Source of the DNA: Streptomyces qaidamensis
GTDB lineage: Bacteria; Actinomycetota; Actinomycetes; Streptomycetales; Streptomycetaceae
Assembly: GCF_001611795.1 (NCBI RefSeq)
Contig: NZ_CP015098.1
Coordinates: 3,968,001-4,032,000, forward strand
Length of the DNA stretch: 64,000 bases
Direction: 5' to 3'
The notes beneath the pieces are model-generated. The model worked only from the letters and a program-made list of their open reading frames with translations. It made no database searches and was not told the DNA's origin. This document shows, in pieces, positions 1 to 7,826 of the stretch. Each line of letters starts with the position of its first letter. Position 1 is the first letter of the stretch. The position numbers and the translations under genes are program-made.

Positions 1-123
1 GCCCATCTGATGCCGCAGGACGATCCGGTGGCGCGACTGCGGGGGCTGCCCCGGGTCAACAGCCTGGGGGTGCGGGCGCTCGGGACGAACCTGCTGACGG
101 TGCGGGTGGACCTGGACGCCTGA
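1..123 (+). CDS. C-terminal fragment of an unidentified protein
   Basis: The first frame is open from base 1 to a TGA at 121-123 and encodes the last 40 residues of a protein whose start lies outside the window. The tail contains short hydrophobic stretches (NSLGVRALGTNLLTVRVDL) and codon use is GC-rich at third positions, as in real genes here. It ends 6 bases before the convergent aldehyde dehydrogenase stop. There is too little sequence to name a family. Confidence 0.45.
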   Translation, partial: AHLMPQDDPVARLRGLPRVNSLGVRALGTNLLTVRVDLDA

Positions 124-129
124 GAGGCG

Positions 130-1581
130 TCAGCCCGGCCAGACGATCGCCTGCACCTCGCTGTAGGCGTGCAGCGCGTACGAGCCGACGTCCCGGCCGA
201 CGCCGCTCTTCTTGAAGCCGCCGAAGGGCGCTTCCATATTGCGGCCGACGGTGTTCACGCCCACTCCGCCGGCCCGCAGCCGCCGGGCCACCCGGAAGGC
301 CCGGGCCACGTCGCCCGACCAGACGTAGTCGATGAGGCCGTAGTCGGTGTCGTTGGCGAGCGCGATGCCCTCCTCCTCGTCGTCGAAGGGGACGACGGCC
401 ACCACCGGCCCGAAGATCTCCTCGCGGACCACGCGCATGTCGTTGGTGCAGTCCGCAAGGAGGGTCGGCGCGACGTAGAAGCCACGGGGCAGGTCCGGGC
501 GTTGGCCGCCCGCCACCACCACCGCGCCTTCCTTCCGGCCCAGTCCGACGTACGACTCCACCCGGTCCCGGTGGGCCGCCGAGATCACCGGACCGACCAC
601 GGTGTCCGGCTCGCGCGGGTCCCCGACCTTCAACCGGTCGGCGTAGGCGGTCAGTTGTTCCACCAGCCGGTCGTGGATGCCGCGTTGCGCCAGGACGCGT
701 GTCGGTGCCGTGCAGATCTGGCCGCTGTAGAAGGAGAAGGTGGTGCCGATCCCGGCGACGGCCGAGCGGAGGTCGGCGTCGTCGAAGACGACCGCGGCGC
801 CCTTCCCGCCCAGCTCCATCAACTGCCGTTTCATGTCGCGCCCGCACACCTCGGCGATGCGCCGGCCGACCGCCGTGGAGCCGGTGAAGCTGACCATGTC
901 GACGTCCGGCGACGCCACGGCCGCCTCACCGACCCCGGTCGACCGGCCGGACACGACGTTCACCACGCCCGGCGGGACACCCGCCTCCTCCAGCGCCTGC
1001 GCCATCCGGTAGACCGACAGCGGATCCTGCGGGGCCGGTTTCACCACCACCGTGTTGCCCATGGCCAGGGCGGGCGCGACCTTCCCGGCCGGGTTGGCCC
1101 AGGGGTTGTTGTACGAGGTGACGCAGGTGACGACGCCGACGGGCTGCCGGACGGCCACAGCGCCCATGACACCGGCCTTCCCCATCGGCCCGGCCTCGTT
1201 GATCTGGGGCGGGATCGGCCACTCGGCGGGCTCAACGCACGCGTAGCGCCGGAAGCGGGCGGCGGCGACGCCGACCTGCATGCCGCGTGCCGTGCCGAGG
1301 GTCGCTCCGGTCTCCGCCCGGGCCAGTGACGCGTACTCCTTCAGCCGGTCGGCGATGATCCTCGCCGCCCGCCCGAGGACCGCGGCCCGCTCCTCGGGTG
1401 CGGTGCGCGACCACGGCCCGAAGGCCTCGCGGGCCGCCGCACAGGCCGCGAGCACCTGGTCCCGCGAGGCCTCCGGCGCCCAGCCGACGCTCTCCTCGCT
1501 CGCCGGGTCGATCACCTCGTAGTGCCCGCCGTCCGGCTCCACCCAGGAGCCGCCGACGAACAGCGGCTGCCGTGCCGTCAC
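130..1581 (-). CDS. Aldehyde dehydrogenase family protein
   Basis: NAD(P)-dependent oxidation of an aldehyde to an acid. The 483-residue protein has the full ALDH fold with Asn158/159 (SYNNPW), cofactor Lys181 (VVVKPAP), general base Glu256 (MELGGKG) and nucleophile Cys290 (GQICTAP), so it should be active. The GTG start at 1581 overlaps the TGA of the upstream amidohydrolase as GTGA, which indicates translational coupling. It is the last gene of the minus-strand operon LLM oxidoreductase - amidohydrolase - ALDH, whose promoter carries two CTGACG palindromes (4569-4647). The substrate is not evident; by context it is an intermediate of the CoA-linked catabolic pathway. A longer ATG-less N-terminal extension is open but lacks ALDH similarity. 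Confidence 0.9.
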   Translation of the reverse strand: MTARQPLFVGGSWVEPDGGHYEVIDPASEESVGWAPEASRDQVLAACAAAREAFGPWSRTAPEERAAVLGRAARIIADRLKEYASLARAETGATLGTARGMQVGVAAARFRRYACVEPAEWPIPPQINEAGPMGKAGVMGAVAVRQPVGVVTCVTSYNNPWANPAGKVAPALAMGNTVVVKPAPQDPLSVYRMAQALEEAGVPPGVVNVVSGRSTGVGEAAVASPDVDMVSFTGSTAVGRRIAEVCGRDMKRQLMELGGKGAAVVFDDADLRSAVAGIGTTFSFYSGQICTAPTRVLAQRGIHDRLVEQLTAYADRLKVGDPREPDTVVGPVISAAHRDRVESYVGLGRKEGAVVVAGGQRPDLPRGFYVAPTLLADCTNDMRVVREEIFGPVVAVVPFDDEEEGIALANDTDYGLIDYVWSGDVARAFRVARRLRAGGVGVNTVGRNMEAPFGGFKKSGVGRDVGSYALHAYSEVQAIVWPG

Positions 1582-3308
1582 CGCGTGCTCACCGTCTCCG
1601 TGTCCCGTCCGGAGCGGAGCACCCGGCCCGGTACGGCCCCGGTCACCACGTCGTCCCGGATCGCCTCGACGCCGTTGACCCACACGGCCCGCACGCCCAG
1701 CGCCCGGGAGTCCAGGCGCGGGCTGTCGCCCGGCAGGTCGTGCACCAGGGTGGCCGGGCCCGCGTCGATCCGCTCAGGGTCGAGCAGGACCAGGTCGGCG
1801 TGCCAGCCCTCCCGCACCTGCCCCCGCTCGCGCAGCCCGAAGAGCCGGGCCGGGTCGTCGGTCAGCATCTTCACGGCCTGCTCCAGACCGACCAGCTTCC
1901 GGCCCCGCAGGCAGTCCCCGAGGAACCGGGTGGTGTACGGCGCCCCGCACATCCGGTCCAGATGGGCGCCCGCGTCGGACCCGCCGAGCAGCACGTCCTC
2001 GTGCTGCCAGGTCTGAGCCCGCAGTGCCCAGGACGCCGGGTCGTTGTCGGTCGGCATCGGCCACAGCACCGTGCGCAGATCGTCGTTGGCGCAGATCTCC
2101 ACCAGGCACGCGAAGGGCTCCTGCCCGCGCTCCTCGGCGATGTCGTTCACCACGCGCCCGGTGAGCCCGGCGTTCGCCTCGCTGTAGGTGTCGCCGATGA
2201 CGTACCGCCCGAAGTTCGACAGCCGCCGGAAGACGCCCGCCTCCTTGGACCGGGCCCGCCGCAGCAGCTCGGCCCGCACGTCCGGGTCACGCAGCTTCTC
2301 GATCCGCTCGGGCACGGGCAGCCCGAGGACGGGCCCCCAGCCGGGGATGAGGTTCAGCGCGCAGAACGTCCCCAGCGACATGTTCATGGGGGTGAGGATC
2401 GGCATGGTGAGCGCCACGACCCTGCCGCCGGCCTTCCGCGCCTGCTCGCTCGCGAGCAGCTGCCTGGGCACGCGCTCGGGGACGGCCGCGTCGATGGTCA
2501 GCACGTTCCAGTTCAGCGGCCGCCCCGCCACCGCGCTCATCTCCACGAACAGGTCGATCTCCGCGTCGCTGAACTGGTCCAGACAGCCCGCGACGATCGC
2601 CTCGATCTGCGTGCCCTCGCACTCCCCGACCGCCCGCGACAGCGCCAGCAGCTCGGCCGGCTGGGCGTGCCGTGAGGCGACGGGCTGCCCGTCGCCGTCG
2701 GAGTGGCTGCTCGACTGGGTCGTGGACAGCCCCCAGGCCCCGGCGTCCATGGCCTCCCGCAGCAGCCGCACCATCGCGGCGAGCTGCTCCTGACTCGGCT
2801 GCCCGCCCACGGCCTGCGGCCCCATCACGTACCGCCGCAGCGCGCAGTGCCCCACCATGAACCCGGCGTTGACGGCGATCCGCCCCTCCAGGGCGTCCAG
2901 GTACTCCCCGAAGGTGTGCCAGTTCCAGGGCGCCCCCTCCTCCAGCGCCACCAGCGCCATGCCCTCGACCCTGGACATCATCCGCCGCGTGTAGTCGGCG
3001 TCCTCGGGCCGATCCGGATGCAGCGGCGCGAGCGTGAACCCGCAGTTCCCGCCCGCGACGGTGGTGACCCCGTGGTTGAGCGAGGGCGTGGCGTACGGAT
3101 CCCAGAAGAGCTGGGCGTCGTAGTGGGTGTGGGGGTCGACGAAGCCGGGGGTGAGGACGAGGCCGTGGGCGTCCTCGGCGGTGCGGGCTTCCTCGGTGAC
3201 GCTCCCGATGACGGCGATCCGACCGCCGCGGATGCCGACGTCGGCGGGGTATGCCGGGGCGCCCGTCCCGTCCACGACGGACGCGCCCTTGATCACGTGA
3301 TCGAGCAT
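1578..3308 (-). CDS. Amidohydrolase, D-aminoacylase / N-acyl-D-amino-acid deacylase family
   Basis: A 576-residue metal-dependent amidohydrolase. It starts with the usual beta-sandwich strand (VIKGASVVDGTG), followed by the metal motif HTHYDAQ near residue 60 and a late GSDAGAH motif carrying the catalytic Asp, as in the D-aminoacylase/dihydroorotase-like group. Family members cleave amide or ring C-N bonds, but many annotated D-aminoacylases in catabolic operons have unproven substrates. ATG at 3308 is preceded by GGGAG at suitable distance; GTG at 3314 is also possible. It is in the middle of an operon, separated from the upstream LLM gene by 116 bases holding a dispersed repeat, and overlaps the downstream ALDH by 4 bases. 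Confidence 0.85.
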   Translation of the reverse strand: MLDHVIKGASVVDGTGAPAYPADVGIRGGRIAVIGSVTEEARTAEDAHGLVLTPGFVDPHTHYDAQLFWDPYATPSLNHGVTTVAGGNCGFTLAPLHPDRPEDADYTRRMMSRVEGMALVALEEGAPWNWHTFGEYLDALEGRIAVNAGFMVGHCALRRYVMGPQAVGGQPSQEQLAAMVRLLREAMDAGAWGLSTTQSSSHSDGDGQPVASRHAQPAELLALSRAVGECEGTQIEAIVAGCLDQFSDAEIDLFVEMSAVAGRPLNWNVLTIDAAVPERVPRQLLASEQARKAGGRVVALTMPILTPMNMSLGTFCALNLIPGWGPVLGLPVPERIEKLRDPDVRAELLRRARSKEAGVFRRLSNFGRYVIGDTYSEANAGLTGRVVNDIAEERGQEPFACLVEICANDDLRTVLWPMPTDNDPASWALRAQTWQHEDVLLGGSDAGAHLDRMCGAPYTTRFLGDCLRGRKLVGLEQAVKMLTDDPARLFGLRERGQVREGWHADLVLLDPERIDAGPATLVHDLPGDSPRLDSRALGVRAVWVNGVEAIRDDVVTGAVPGRVLRSGRDTETVSTR

Positions 3309-3334
3309 GACCACTCAACTCCCTGGAGTCCGTT

Positions 3335-3420
3335 GCCCTATGAGGGGCGCGGAGCTGTGTCGATCTGCGGCTCCGCCGCGTGGGCGCGGCAAGCCACGAC
3401 GCCCGCCGCACCCGCCAACG
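3335..3420. repeat. Dispersed Streptomyces intergenic repeat, copy A
   Basis: The gap between the LLM and amidohydrolase genes contains a degenerate copy of an element seen elsewhere in the window (43041, 51462, 51501, 51635, 55168, 62698). Its core is GAGGGGCGCGGaGCTGtgtCG, followed here by a CTGCGGCTCCGCCGCG hairpin and a second GGGCGCGG. It forms GC-rich stem-loops and lies inside an operon, so it may affect mRNA processing or simply be a passive repeat. Confidence 0.6.
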
Positions 3421-3424
3421 ACGC

Positions 3425-4543
3425 TCAACCCCCCTGCCGGAACCGCGAAGTCCGATGCACGGGATCCGTATCGATCCTGGGAATCACGTACTCCCCGACC
3501 AGCCGGATCGTCTGCAGCGTCTCCTCCTTCGGCACCCCCACCGGCAACCCGAAACTCAGCTGGTCCGCCCCGGCCTGCTCCCACCGCTTGCACTGCCGCA
3601 GCACTTCGTCCGGATCCCCGCAGATCAGCAGCTCCTCCTCGATGAGGACCTCCACGAACTCCTCGGTGTACTCCGGCAGCGTCTCCGGCCACACCGGGAA
3701 GCCCTCGGGCCGGGGGAACGTGTCGTGGTACCGGAACACCAGCGACGGCAGATAGTGCAGCCCACCGCTCGCCGCGATCCGCACGGCTTCCGCATGGGTC
3801 GGCGCGCAGATCGCCGTGGTCGTCACCATCACGTTGTCGTTGACGAACGCGCCGACCGGTTCCGCGTCCACGATCGCCGTCTTGTACTGCTCCAGCACCC
3901 ACTCCATGTCGGAGACCTTCTGCACGCTGAAGCCGAGCACGCCGAGCCCCTTCTTCGCGGCCATGGCGTACGACGGCGGTGATCCGGCCGCGTACCACAT
4001 GGCCGGGTGCGAGCCGCCGTACGGTTTCGGCAGGACCTTCCTCGGCGGCAGCGACCAGTGTTTGCCCTGGAAGCCCTGGTACTCGTCCTGGAGCCACATC
4101 TTCGGGAACTCGGCGATGGTCTCTTCCCAGAGTTCCTTGGTGTGGTTCATGTCGGTGACCCCCGGCATGAATCCGAGGATCTCGTGGGACCCGGCGCCCC
4201 GCCCGCTGCCGAACTCGAAGCGGTTGCCGCTGAGATGGTCGAGCATGGCGACCTTCTCGGCGACCTTCACCGGGTGGTTGACCGGGGCGAGCGGGTTGAA
4301 GATCCCCGAGCCGAGGTGGATCCGCTCGGTCGCGTGCGCCAGGTACCCGAGGAAGACGTCGTTGGCGGACAGGTGCGAGTACTCGTCCAGGAAGTGGTGC
4401 TCGGAGGCCCAGGCGTACTTGAAGCCGGACTTGTCGGCCTGGATGACGTACTCGGTCTCCTCCATCAGCGCCTTGTGCTCGGCGAGCGGGTCGGTCTCGG
4501 CCCGTTTGCCGACGTATCCCTGAACGAAGATGCCGAATTCCAA
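3425..4543 (-). CDS. LLM class flavin-dependent oxidoreductase
   Basis: A 372-residue luciferase-like TIM-barrel protein (N-terminus MEFGIFVQGYV). Landmarks include ASEHHFLDEYSH near residue 48, the LGSGIFNPL strand, and LDHLSGNRFEFGSGRG around residue 100-115, where flavin phosphate binding is expected. This group comprises FMN-dependent monooxygenases and F420-dependent oxidoreductases; the sequence does not tell me which. It is the first gene of the minus-strand operon and is preceded by GGAGG (ATTCCAAGGAGGT complement). Its upstream region 4544-4654 carries two copies of the CTGACG palindrome, so it is a probable member of the TetR-type regulon. The FMN-reductase-like gene at 37097 could supply reduced flavin if this is a two-component monooxygenase. 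Confidence 0.88.
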   Translation of the reverse strand: MEFGIFVQGYVGKRAETDPLAEHKALMEETEYVIQADKSGFKYAWASEHHFLDEYSHLSANDVFLGYLAHATERIHLGSGIFNPLAPVNHPVKVAEKVAMLDHLSGNRFEFGSGRGAGSHEILGFMPGVTDMNHTKELWEETIAEFPKMWLQDEYQGFQGKHWSLPPRKVLPKPYGGSHPAMWYAAGSPPSYAMAAKKGLGVLGFSVQKVSDMEWVLEQYKTAIVDAEPVGAFVNDNVMVTTTAICAPTHAEAVRIAASGGLHYLPSLVFRYHDTFPRPEGFPVWPETLPEYTEEFVEVLIEEELLICGDPDEVLRQCKRWEQAGADQLSFGLPVGVPKEETLQTIRLVGEYVIPRIDTDPVHRTSRFRQGG

Positions 4544-4568
4544 GGAGGTTCACCGCCCCACGGTCAGT

Positions 4569-4585
4569 TCTGACGGACCGTCAGA
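4569..4585. promoter_or_regulatory. TetR-type operator, site 1 (TCTGACGGACCGTCAGA)
   Basis: A perfect 8+1+8 palindrome 26 bases upstream of the LLM start codon. It is the best match to the consensus shared by 14 sites in the window, CTGACGnnnCGTCAG with flanking AT-rich bases. Dyad length and symmetry are typical of TetR-family dimers. Confidence 0.8.
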
Positions 4586-4628
4586 TTTATGGCTCCGACT
4601 GTTCCACCGGCCTCCGGGGGCCGTCAAT

Positions 4629-4647
4629 AGCTGATGCTCCGTCAGCT
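4629..4647. promoter_or_regulatory. TetR-type operator, site 2 (CTGATGCTCCGTCAG core)
   Basis: AGCTGATGCTCCGTCAGCT is a second copy of the shared palindrome with one half-site substitution. It lies about 60 bases upstream of site 1, between the SDR stop and the LLM promoter. Paired sites are also seen in other control regions of this window. Confidence 0.7.
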
Positions 4648-4654
4648 GTCGCGG

Positions 4655-5425
4655 TCAGATGACGCTGACGCCGGCCAGCCACCCGCCGTCGATCACGAAC
4701 GGCTGGCCCGTGATGTACGACGAGTCCTCCGAGGTCAGGAACAGCGCGAGCCGGGCCACCTCCTCGGGCCGCCCGACCCTGCCCAGCGGCACGAGCCTGC
4801 GGTACAGGTGGTCGAGGCCCTGCGCCGTCCCCTCCGGGTCGGCGTCCGGGTCGAGCCGGGCCGGGTTGGACATCGCCGTGTCGACGGCCCCCGGGCAGAC
4901 GGCGTTGACGCGTATCCCGCGCCCGGCCAGTTCCAGGGCGGCGACCCGGGTCAGGCCGACCACGGCGTGCTTGGTCGCCGCGTAGGCGCCCACCGCGGCC
5001 ATCCCGGTCAGGCCCGTGTAGGAGGCGGTGTTGACGATCGTGCCCCCGTCGGCCATCTGAGGGGCGACCGTCTTCATGCCGAGGAAGCAGCCCACCTGGT
5101 TGACCTGCACGACCTGCATGAACTCGTCGAGCGGTGTGTCGAGGAGGGAGTTGAAGCGCAGGATGCCGGCGTTGTTGACGAGCCCGTCGACGTGGCCGTA
5201 CGTGTCCCTGGTGGCGGTGACGGCGGCCTGCCAGTCGTCCTCCCGTCCCACGTCCAGATGGACGTACCGCGCGCCGATCTCCTTCGCGACGGCCTCGCCC
5301 TGGTCGTCGAGCACGTCCGTGAGGACCACCCGGGCCCCCTCGGCCGCGAACAGCCGGGCCTCCTGCTCGCCCTGGCCGCGTGCGGCGCCGGTGACGATGA
5401 CGACCCGTCCGTCGAGCTTGCCCAT
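4655..5425 (-). CDS. SDR family oxidoreductase, hydroxysteroid-dehydrogenase-like
   Basis: A 256-residue classical short-chain dehydrogenase. It has the TGAARGQG nucleotide-binding glycine motif (residues 12-19), NNAG at 84-87, and catalytic Ser135, Tyr148 and Lys152. The pattern resembles actinobacterial 3alpha/20beta-hydroxysteroid dehydrogenases and related 3-hydroxyacyl reductases, so oxidation or reduction of a secondary alcohol with NAD(P) is expected. It is the last gene of the operon amidohydrolase - LLM - SDR, 9 bases after the LLM stop with a GAGGAG ribosome site. Assignment to steroid substrates is inference from similarity only. Confidence 0.88.
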   Translation of the reverse strand: MGKLDGRVVIVTGAARGQGEQEARLFAAEGARVVLTDVLDDQGEAVAKEIGARYVHLDVGREDDWQAAVTATRDTYGHVDGLVNNAGILRFNSLLDTPLDEFMQVVQVNQVGCFLGMKTVAPQMADGGTIVNTASYTGLTGMAAVGAYAATKHAVVGLTRVAALELAGRGIRVNAVCPGAVDTAMSNPARLDPDADPEGTAQGLDHLYRRLVPLGRVGRPEEVARLALFLTSEDSSYITGQPFVIDGGWLAGVSVI

Positions 5426-5434
5426 GGGGTCTCC

Positions 5435-6355
5435 TCACAGCTCGGGGGCGACGTCGGCGCCGAACGCCGAGATCTGGTCGGTGAGTTCGCTGCGGCTCCG
5501 GCTGCGGAACCGCACCTGGATCTGGTGCACGCCCATCGCCCGGTACGCCCGCAGCGAGTCGGCGAGCTCCCGCGGCCCGCCGGTGAGGGTGCGGCGCCCC
5601 ACCTCCCACCGGGGCGTGCCGACGTACAGCGGCTCGGCGATGGCACCCACGGTGAACGGGCCCCGCGCACCGGCCTTCTCGCGCAGTTCCCTGATCCGGG
5701 CGATCTGCCCGGGCAACCGGTCCCTCGGGTCCCCCTGCGGCAGCCACCCGTCGCCCTTGAGCGCGGCCCGGCGTACGGCGGCGGGCGAACTGCCACCCAC
5801 CCAGACGGGGACCCGTTCCTGCGCCGGCCGGGGCCGCTGCCCGAGCCCCTCGAAGTCGTACAGCTTGCCGTGGTGCTCGGGGAACTCGTCGGGCCCCAGG
5901 GCGGCGCGCAGGGCGTCGAGACACTCGTCCAGCACGGCCCCGCGCCCGCGGAAGTCGACGCCCAGGGCCTCGAACTCCTCCTGGACGTGCCCGGCGCCGA
6001 CCCCGAGGATCAGGCGACCGCTCGACAGGTGGTCGAGGGTGGCGTACTGCTTGGCGGTGAGCAGGGGGTGCCGCAGCCCGACGATCGCGACGTGGCTGAG
6101 CAGCCGGACGCGTTCGGTGGCGGCGGCGAGGAAGGCGAGGGTGGCGACGGGGTCGTACCAGACGGTGCTCATCGCGGCGGCCAGCCGGCGCGGGATGCCG
6201 ACGTGATCACAACCGGCCAGGTAGTCGAATCCGGCCCGGTCGGCGGCGCGGGCGATCTCCAGCAGGTCGTCCGGCCCGGCCTCCGCCTCCCACCCCTCGG
6301 CGTAGAGGGTGCTCTGCGACTGGGCGGGGAGCTGCATCCCGTACCGCAGGCTCAC
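5435..6355 (-). CDS. LLM class oxidoreductase, probable F420-dependent type
   Basis: A 306-residue luciferase-like protein. The motifs GFDYLAGCDH (near residue 40), RVRLLSHVAIVGLRHP and LDHLSSGRLILGVGAGHVQEEF place it in the subgroup of F420-dependent oxidoreductases (TIGR03619-like) of actinobacteria. The GTG start at 6355 overlaps the upstream amidohydrolase stop as GTGA. It is the second gene of the operon driven from the operator at 7621-7635. A redox step on a catabolic intermediate is likely; cofactor use is inferred from family resemblance, not from a decisive residue. Confidence 0.85.
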   Translation of the reverse strand: MSLRYGMQLPAQSQSTLYAEGWEAEAGPDDLLEIARAADRAGFDYLAGCDHVGIPRRLAAAMSTVWYDPVATLAFLAAATERVRLLSHVAIVGLRHPLLTAKQYATLDHLSSGRLILGVGAGHVQEEFEALGVDFRGRGAVLDECLDALRAALGPDEFPEHHGKLYDFEGLGQRPRPAQERVPVWVGGSSPAAVRRAALKGDGWLPQGDPRDRLPGQIARIRELREKAGARGPFTVGAIAEPLYVGTPRWEVGRRTLTGGPRELADSLRAYRAMGVHQIQVRFRSRSRSELTDQISAFGADVAPEL

Positions 6356-7599
6356 CGCGTACCACCGAAGCCGCCCGGCCACAGGCCGTCCTCCGCCAGC
6401 CCGAGCAGCTCGATGGCGTTGCCGCGCACGATCCGCTCGACCACGTGGGGCTCCAGATGCCCCATCTGCGCCTCGCCGACCTCGCGGGACTTGGGCCAGG
6501 TGGAGTCGGAGTGCGGGTAGTCGGTCTCGTAGAGGACGTTGCCGACGCCGATGGAGTCGAGGTTGCGCAGACCGAAGGCATCGTCGAAGAAGCAGCCGTA
6601 GACGTGCTCGGCGAACAGTTCGGACGGTGGCCGGTGCACCTTGTCGGCGACTCCGCCCCAGCCGCGGTTCTCCTCCCACACCACGTCGGCCCGCTCCAGG
6701 ATGTAGGGGATCCAGCCGATCTGCCCCTCGGCGTACATGACCTTGAGGTTCGGGAACTGCTCGAACTTGCCGCTCATCAGCCAGTCGACCATGGAGAAGC
6801 AGCAGTTGGCGTACGTGATGGTGGAGCCGACGGCGGGCGGGGCGTCCGCGGAGGTGGAGGGCATGCGGCTGCTGGAGCCGATGTGCATGGCGATGACGGT
6901 GCCGGTCTCGTCGCAGGCCTGGAGGAACGGGTCCCAGCCGTCGGTGTGGATCGAGGGCAGCCCGAGGAACGGCGGTATCTCGGAGAAGGCGACGGCCCGG
7001 ACCCCGCGGGCGGCGTTGCGCCGGACCTCCTCCGCGGCCAGCCCGGCGTCCCACAGCGGGACGATGGGCAGGGGGATGAGCCGCCCGCGCGCGTCCGGGC
7101 CGCACCACTCCTCCACCATCCAGTCGTTGTAGGCGCGCACGCAGAGCAGGCCCAGCTCGTGGTCCTCGGCCTCGGTGAAGGTCTGGCCGCAGAAGCGCGG
7201 GAACGTCGGGAAGCAGAGGGCGGACTGGACGTGGTTGACGTCCATGTCGGCCAGCCGCTCGGTGACGTCGTAGGACCCGGGCCGCATCTGCTCGTAGGTG
7301 ATGACCTCCAGCCGGATTTCGTCCCTGCCGTACCCGACGGCGGTGTCGAGCCGGGTCAGGGGCCGCCGCAGATCCTCGTAGACCCACCAGTCCCCGACGG
7401 GCCCGTCGTCGCCGGGCTGCCCCATGACCGGCTTGAAGCGGCCTCCGAGGAACGTCATCTCCTTCACGGGGGCCCGGACGATGCGCGGTCCGACCTCCCG
7501 ATACTTCCCCGGAAGCCGGTCCTGCCAGACGCCCGCGGGCTCCACGGTGTGGTCGTCCACGGAGATGATCAGCGGAAACGTGCTGTCGTGGGTGTCCAT
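6352..7599 (-). CDS. Amidohydrolase family 2 (TIM-barrel metal-dependent hydrolase)
   Basis: A 415-residue PF04909-type amidohydrolase related to carboxymuconate-semialdehyde decarboxylase. Visible landmarks are the N-terminal SVDDH, MHIGSSS in the middle and ETDYPHSDS with the late Asp metal ligand. It is a close paralogue of 48673-49869, sharing FPRFCGQTF and RAYNDWMVEEWCG. Such enzymes catalyse hydrolysis or decarboxylation and commonly sit with acyl-CoA dehydrogenases in mycobacterial-type catabolic clusters, but the reaction here is unknown. ATG 7599 or GTG 7608 may start it. It is the first gene of its operon, with a CTGACG palindrome 21 bases upstream. Confidence 0.87.
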   Translation of the reverse strand: MDTHDSTFPLIISVDDHTVEPAGVWQDRLPGKYREVGPRIVRAPVKEMTFLGGRFKPVMGQPGDDGPVGDWWVYEDLRRPLTRLDTAVGYGRDEIRLEVITYEQMRPGSYDVTERLADMDVNHVQSALCFPTFPRFCGQTFTEAEDHELGLLCVRAYNDWMVEEWCGPDARGRLIPLPIVPLWDAGLAAEEVRRNAARGVRAVAFSEIPPFLGLPSIHTDGWDPFLQACDETGTVIAMHIGSSSRMPSTSADAPPAVGSTITYANCCFSMVDWLMSGKFEQFPNLKVMYAEGQIGWIPYILERADVVWEENRGWGGVADKVHRPPSELFAEHVYGCFFDDAFGLRNLDSIGVGNVLYETDYPHSDSTWPKSREVGEAQMGHLEPHVVERIVRGNAIELLGLAEDGLWPGGFGGTR

Positions 7600-7620
7600 G
7601 GCGCTCACGGTAGCGCTGAT

Positions 7621-7635
7621 CTGACGGAGCGTCAG
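7621..7635. promoter_or_regulatory. TetR-type operator, site 3 (CTGACGGAGCGTCAG)
   Basis: A perfect 6-base-arm copy of the shared palindrome, located just upstream of the amidohydrolase start and on the far side of the afsR control region. Its position suits repression of the minus-strand operon; an effect on afsR, about 190 bases away, is less likely. Confidence 0.8.
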
Positions 7636-7676
7636 CTATGTGGGCAAGGGCTGCTTCCGGACGTACTGGCGTGATC

Positions 7677-7695
7677 CACTCGGTCCGGCCGAGTG
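7677..7695. promoter_or_regulatory. Palindrome in the afsR upstream region
   Basis: CACTCGGTCCGGCCGAGTG is a 19-base imperfect palindrome in the 190-base gap between the divergent amidohydrolase and afsR genes. It differs from the CTGACG family and could be a binding site for a regulator of afsR, or a hairpin. No further evidence is visible. Confidence 0.35.
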
Positions 7696-7826
7696 TGGTG
7701 CGGAGAGAGTGTGCAGACCTTGTGGGTTCCCGTGTGCCGCCCTGTGATCGGTGTCTCCCACGGCTGACGTATCCGTCGTCAACAAGGCAAACTGGCGTGG
7801 TTGCTCAGGATGTCTAGGGGGACTGC

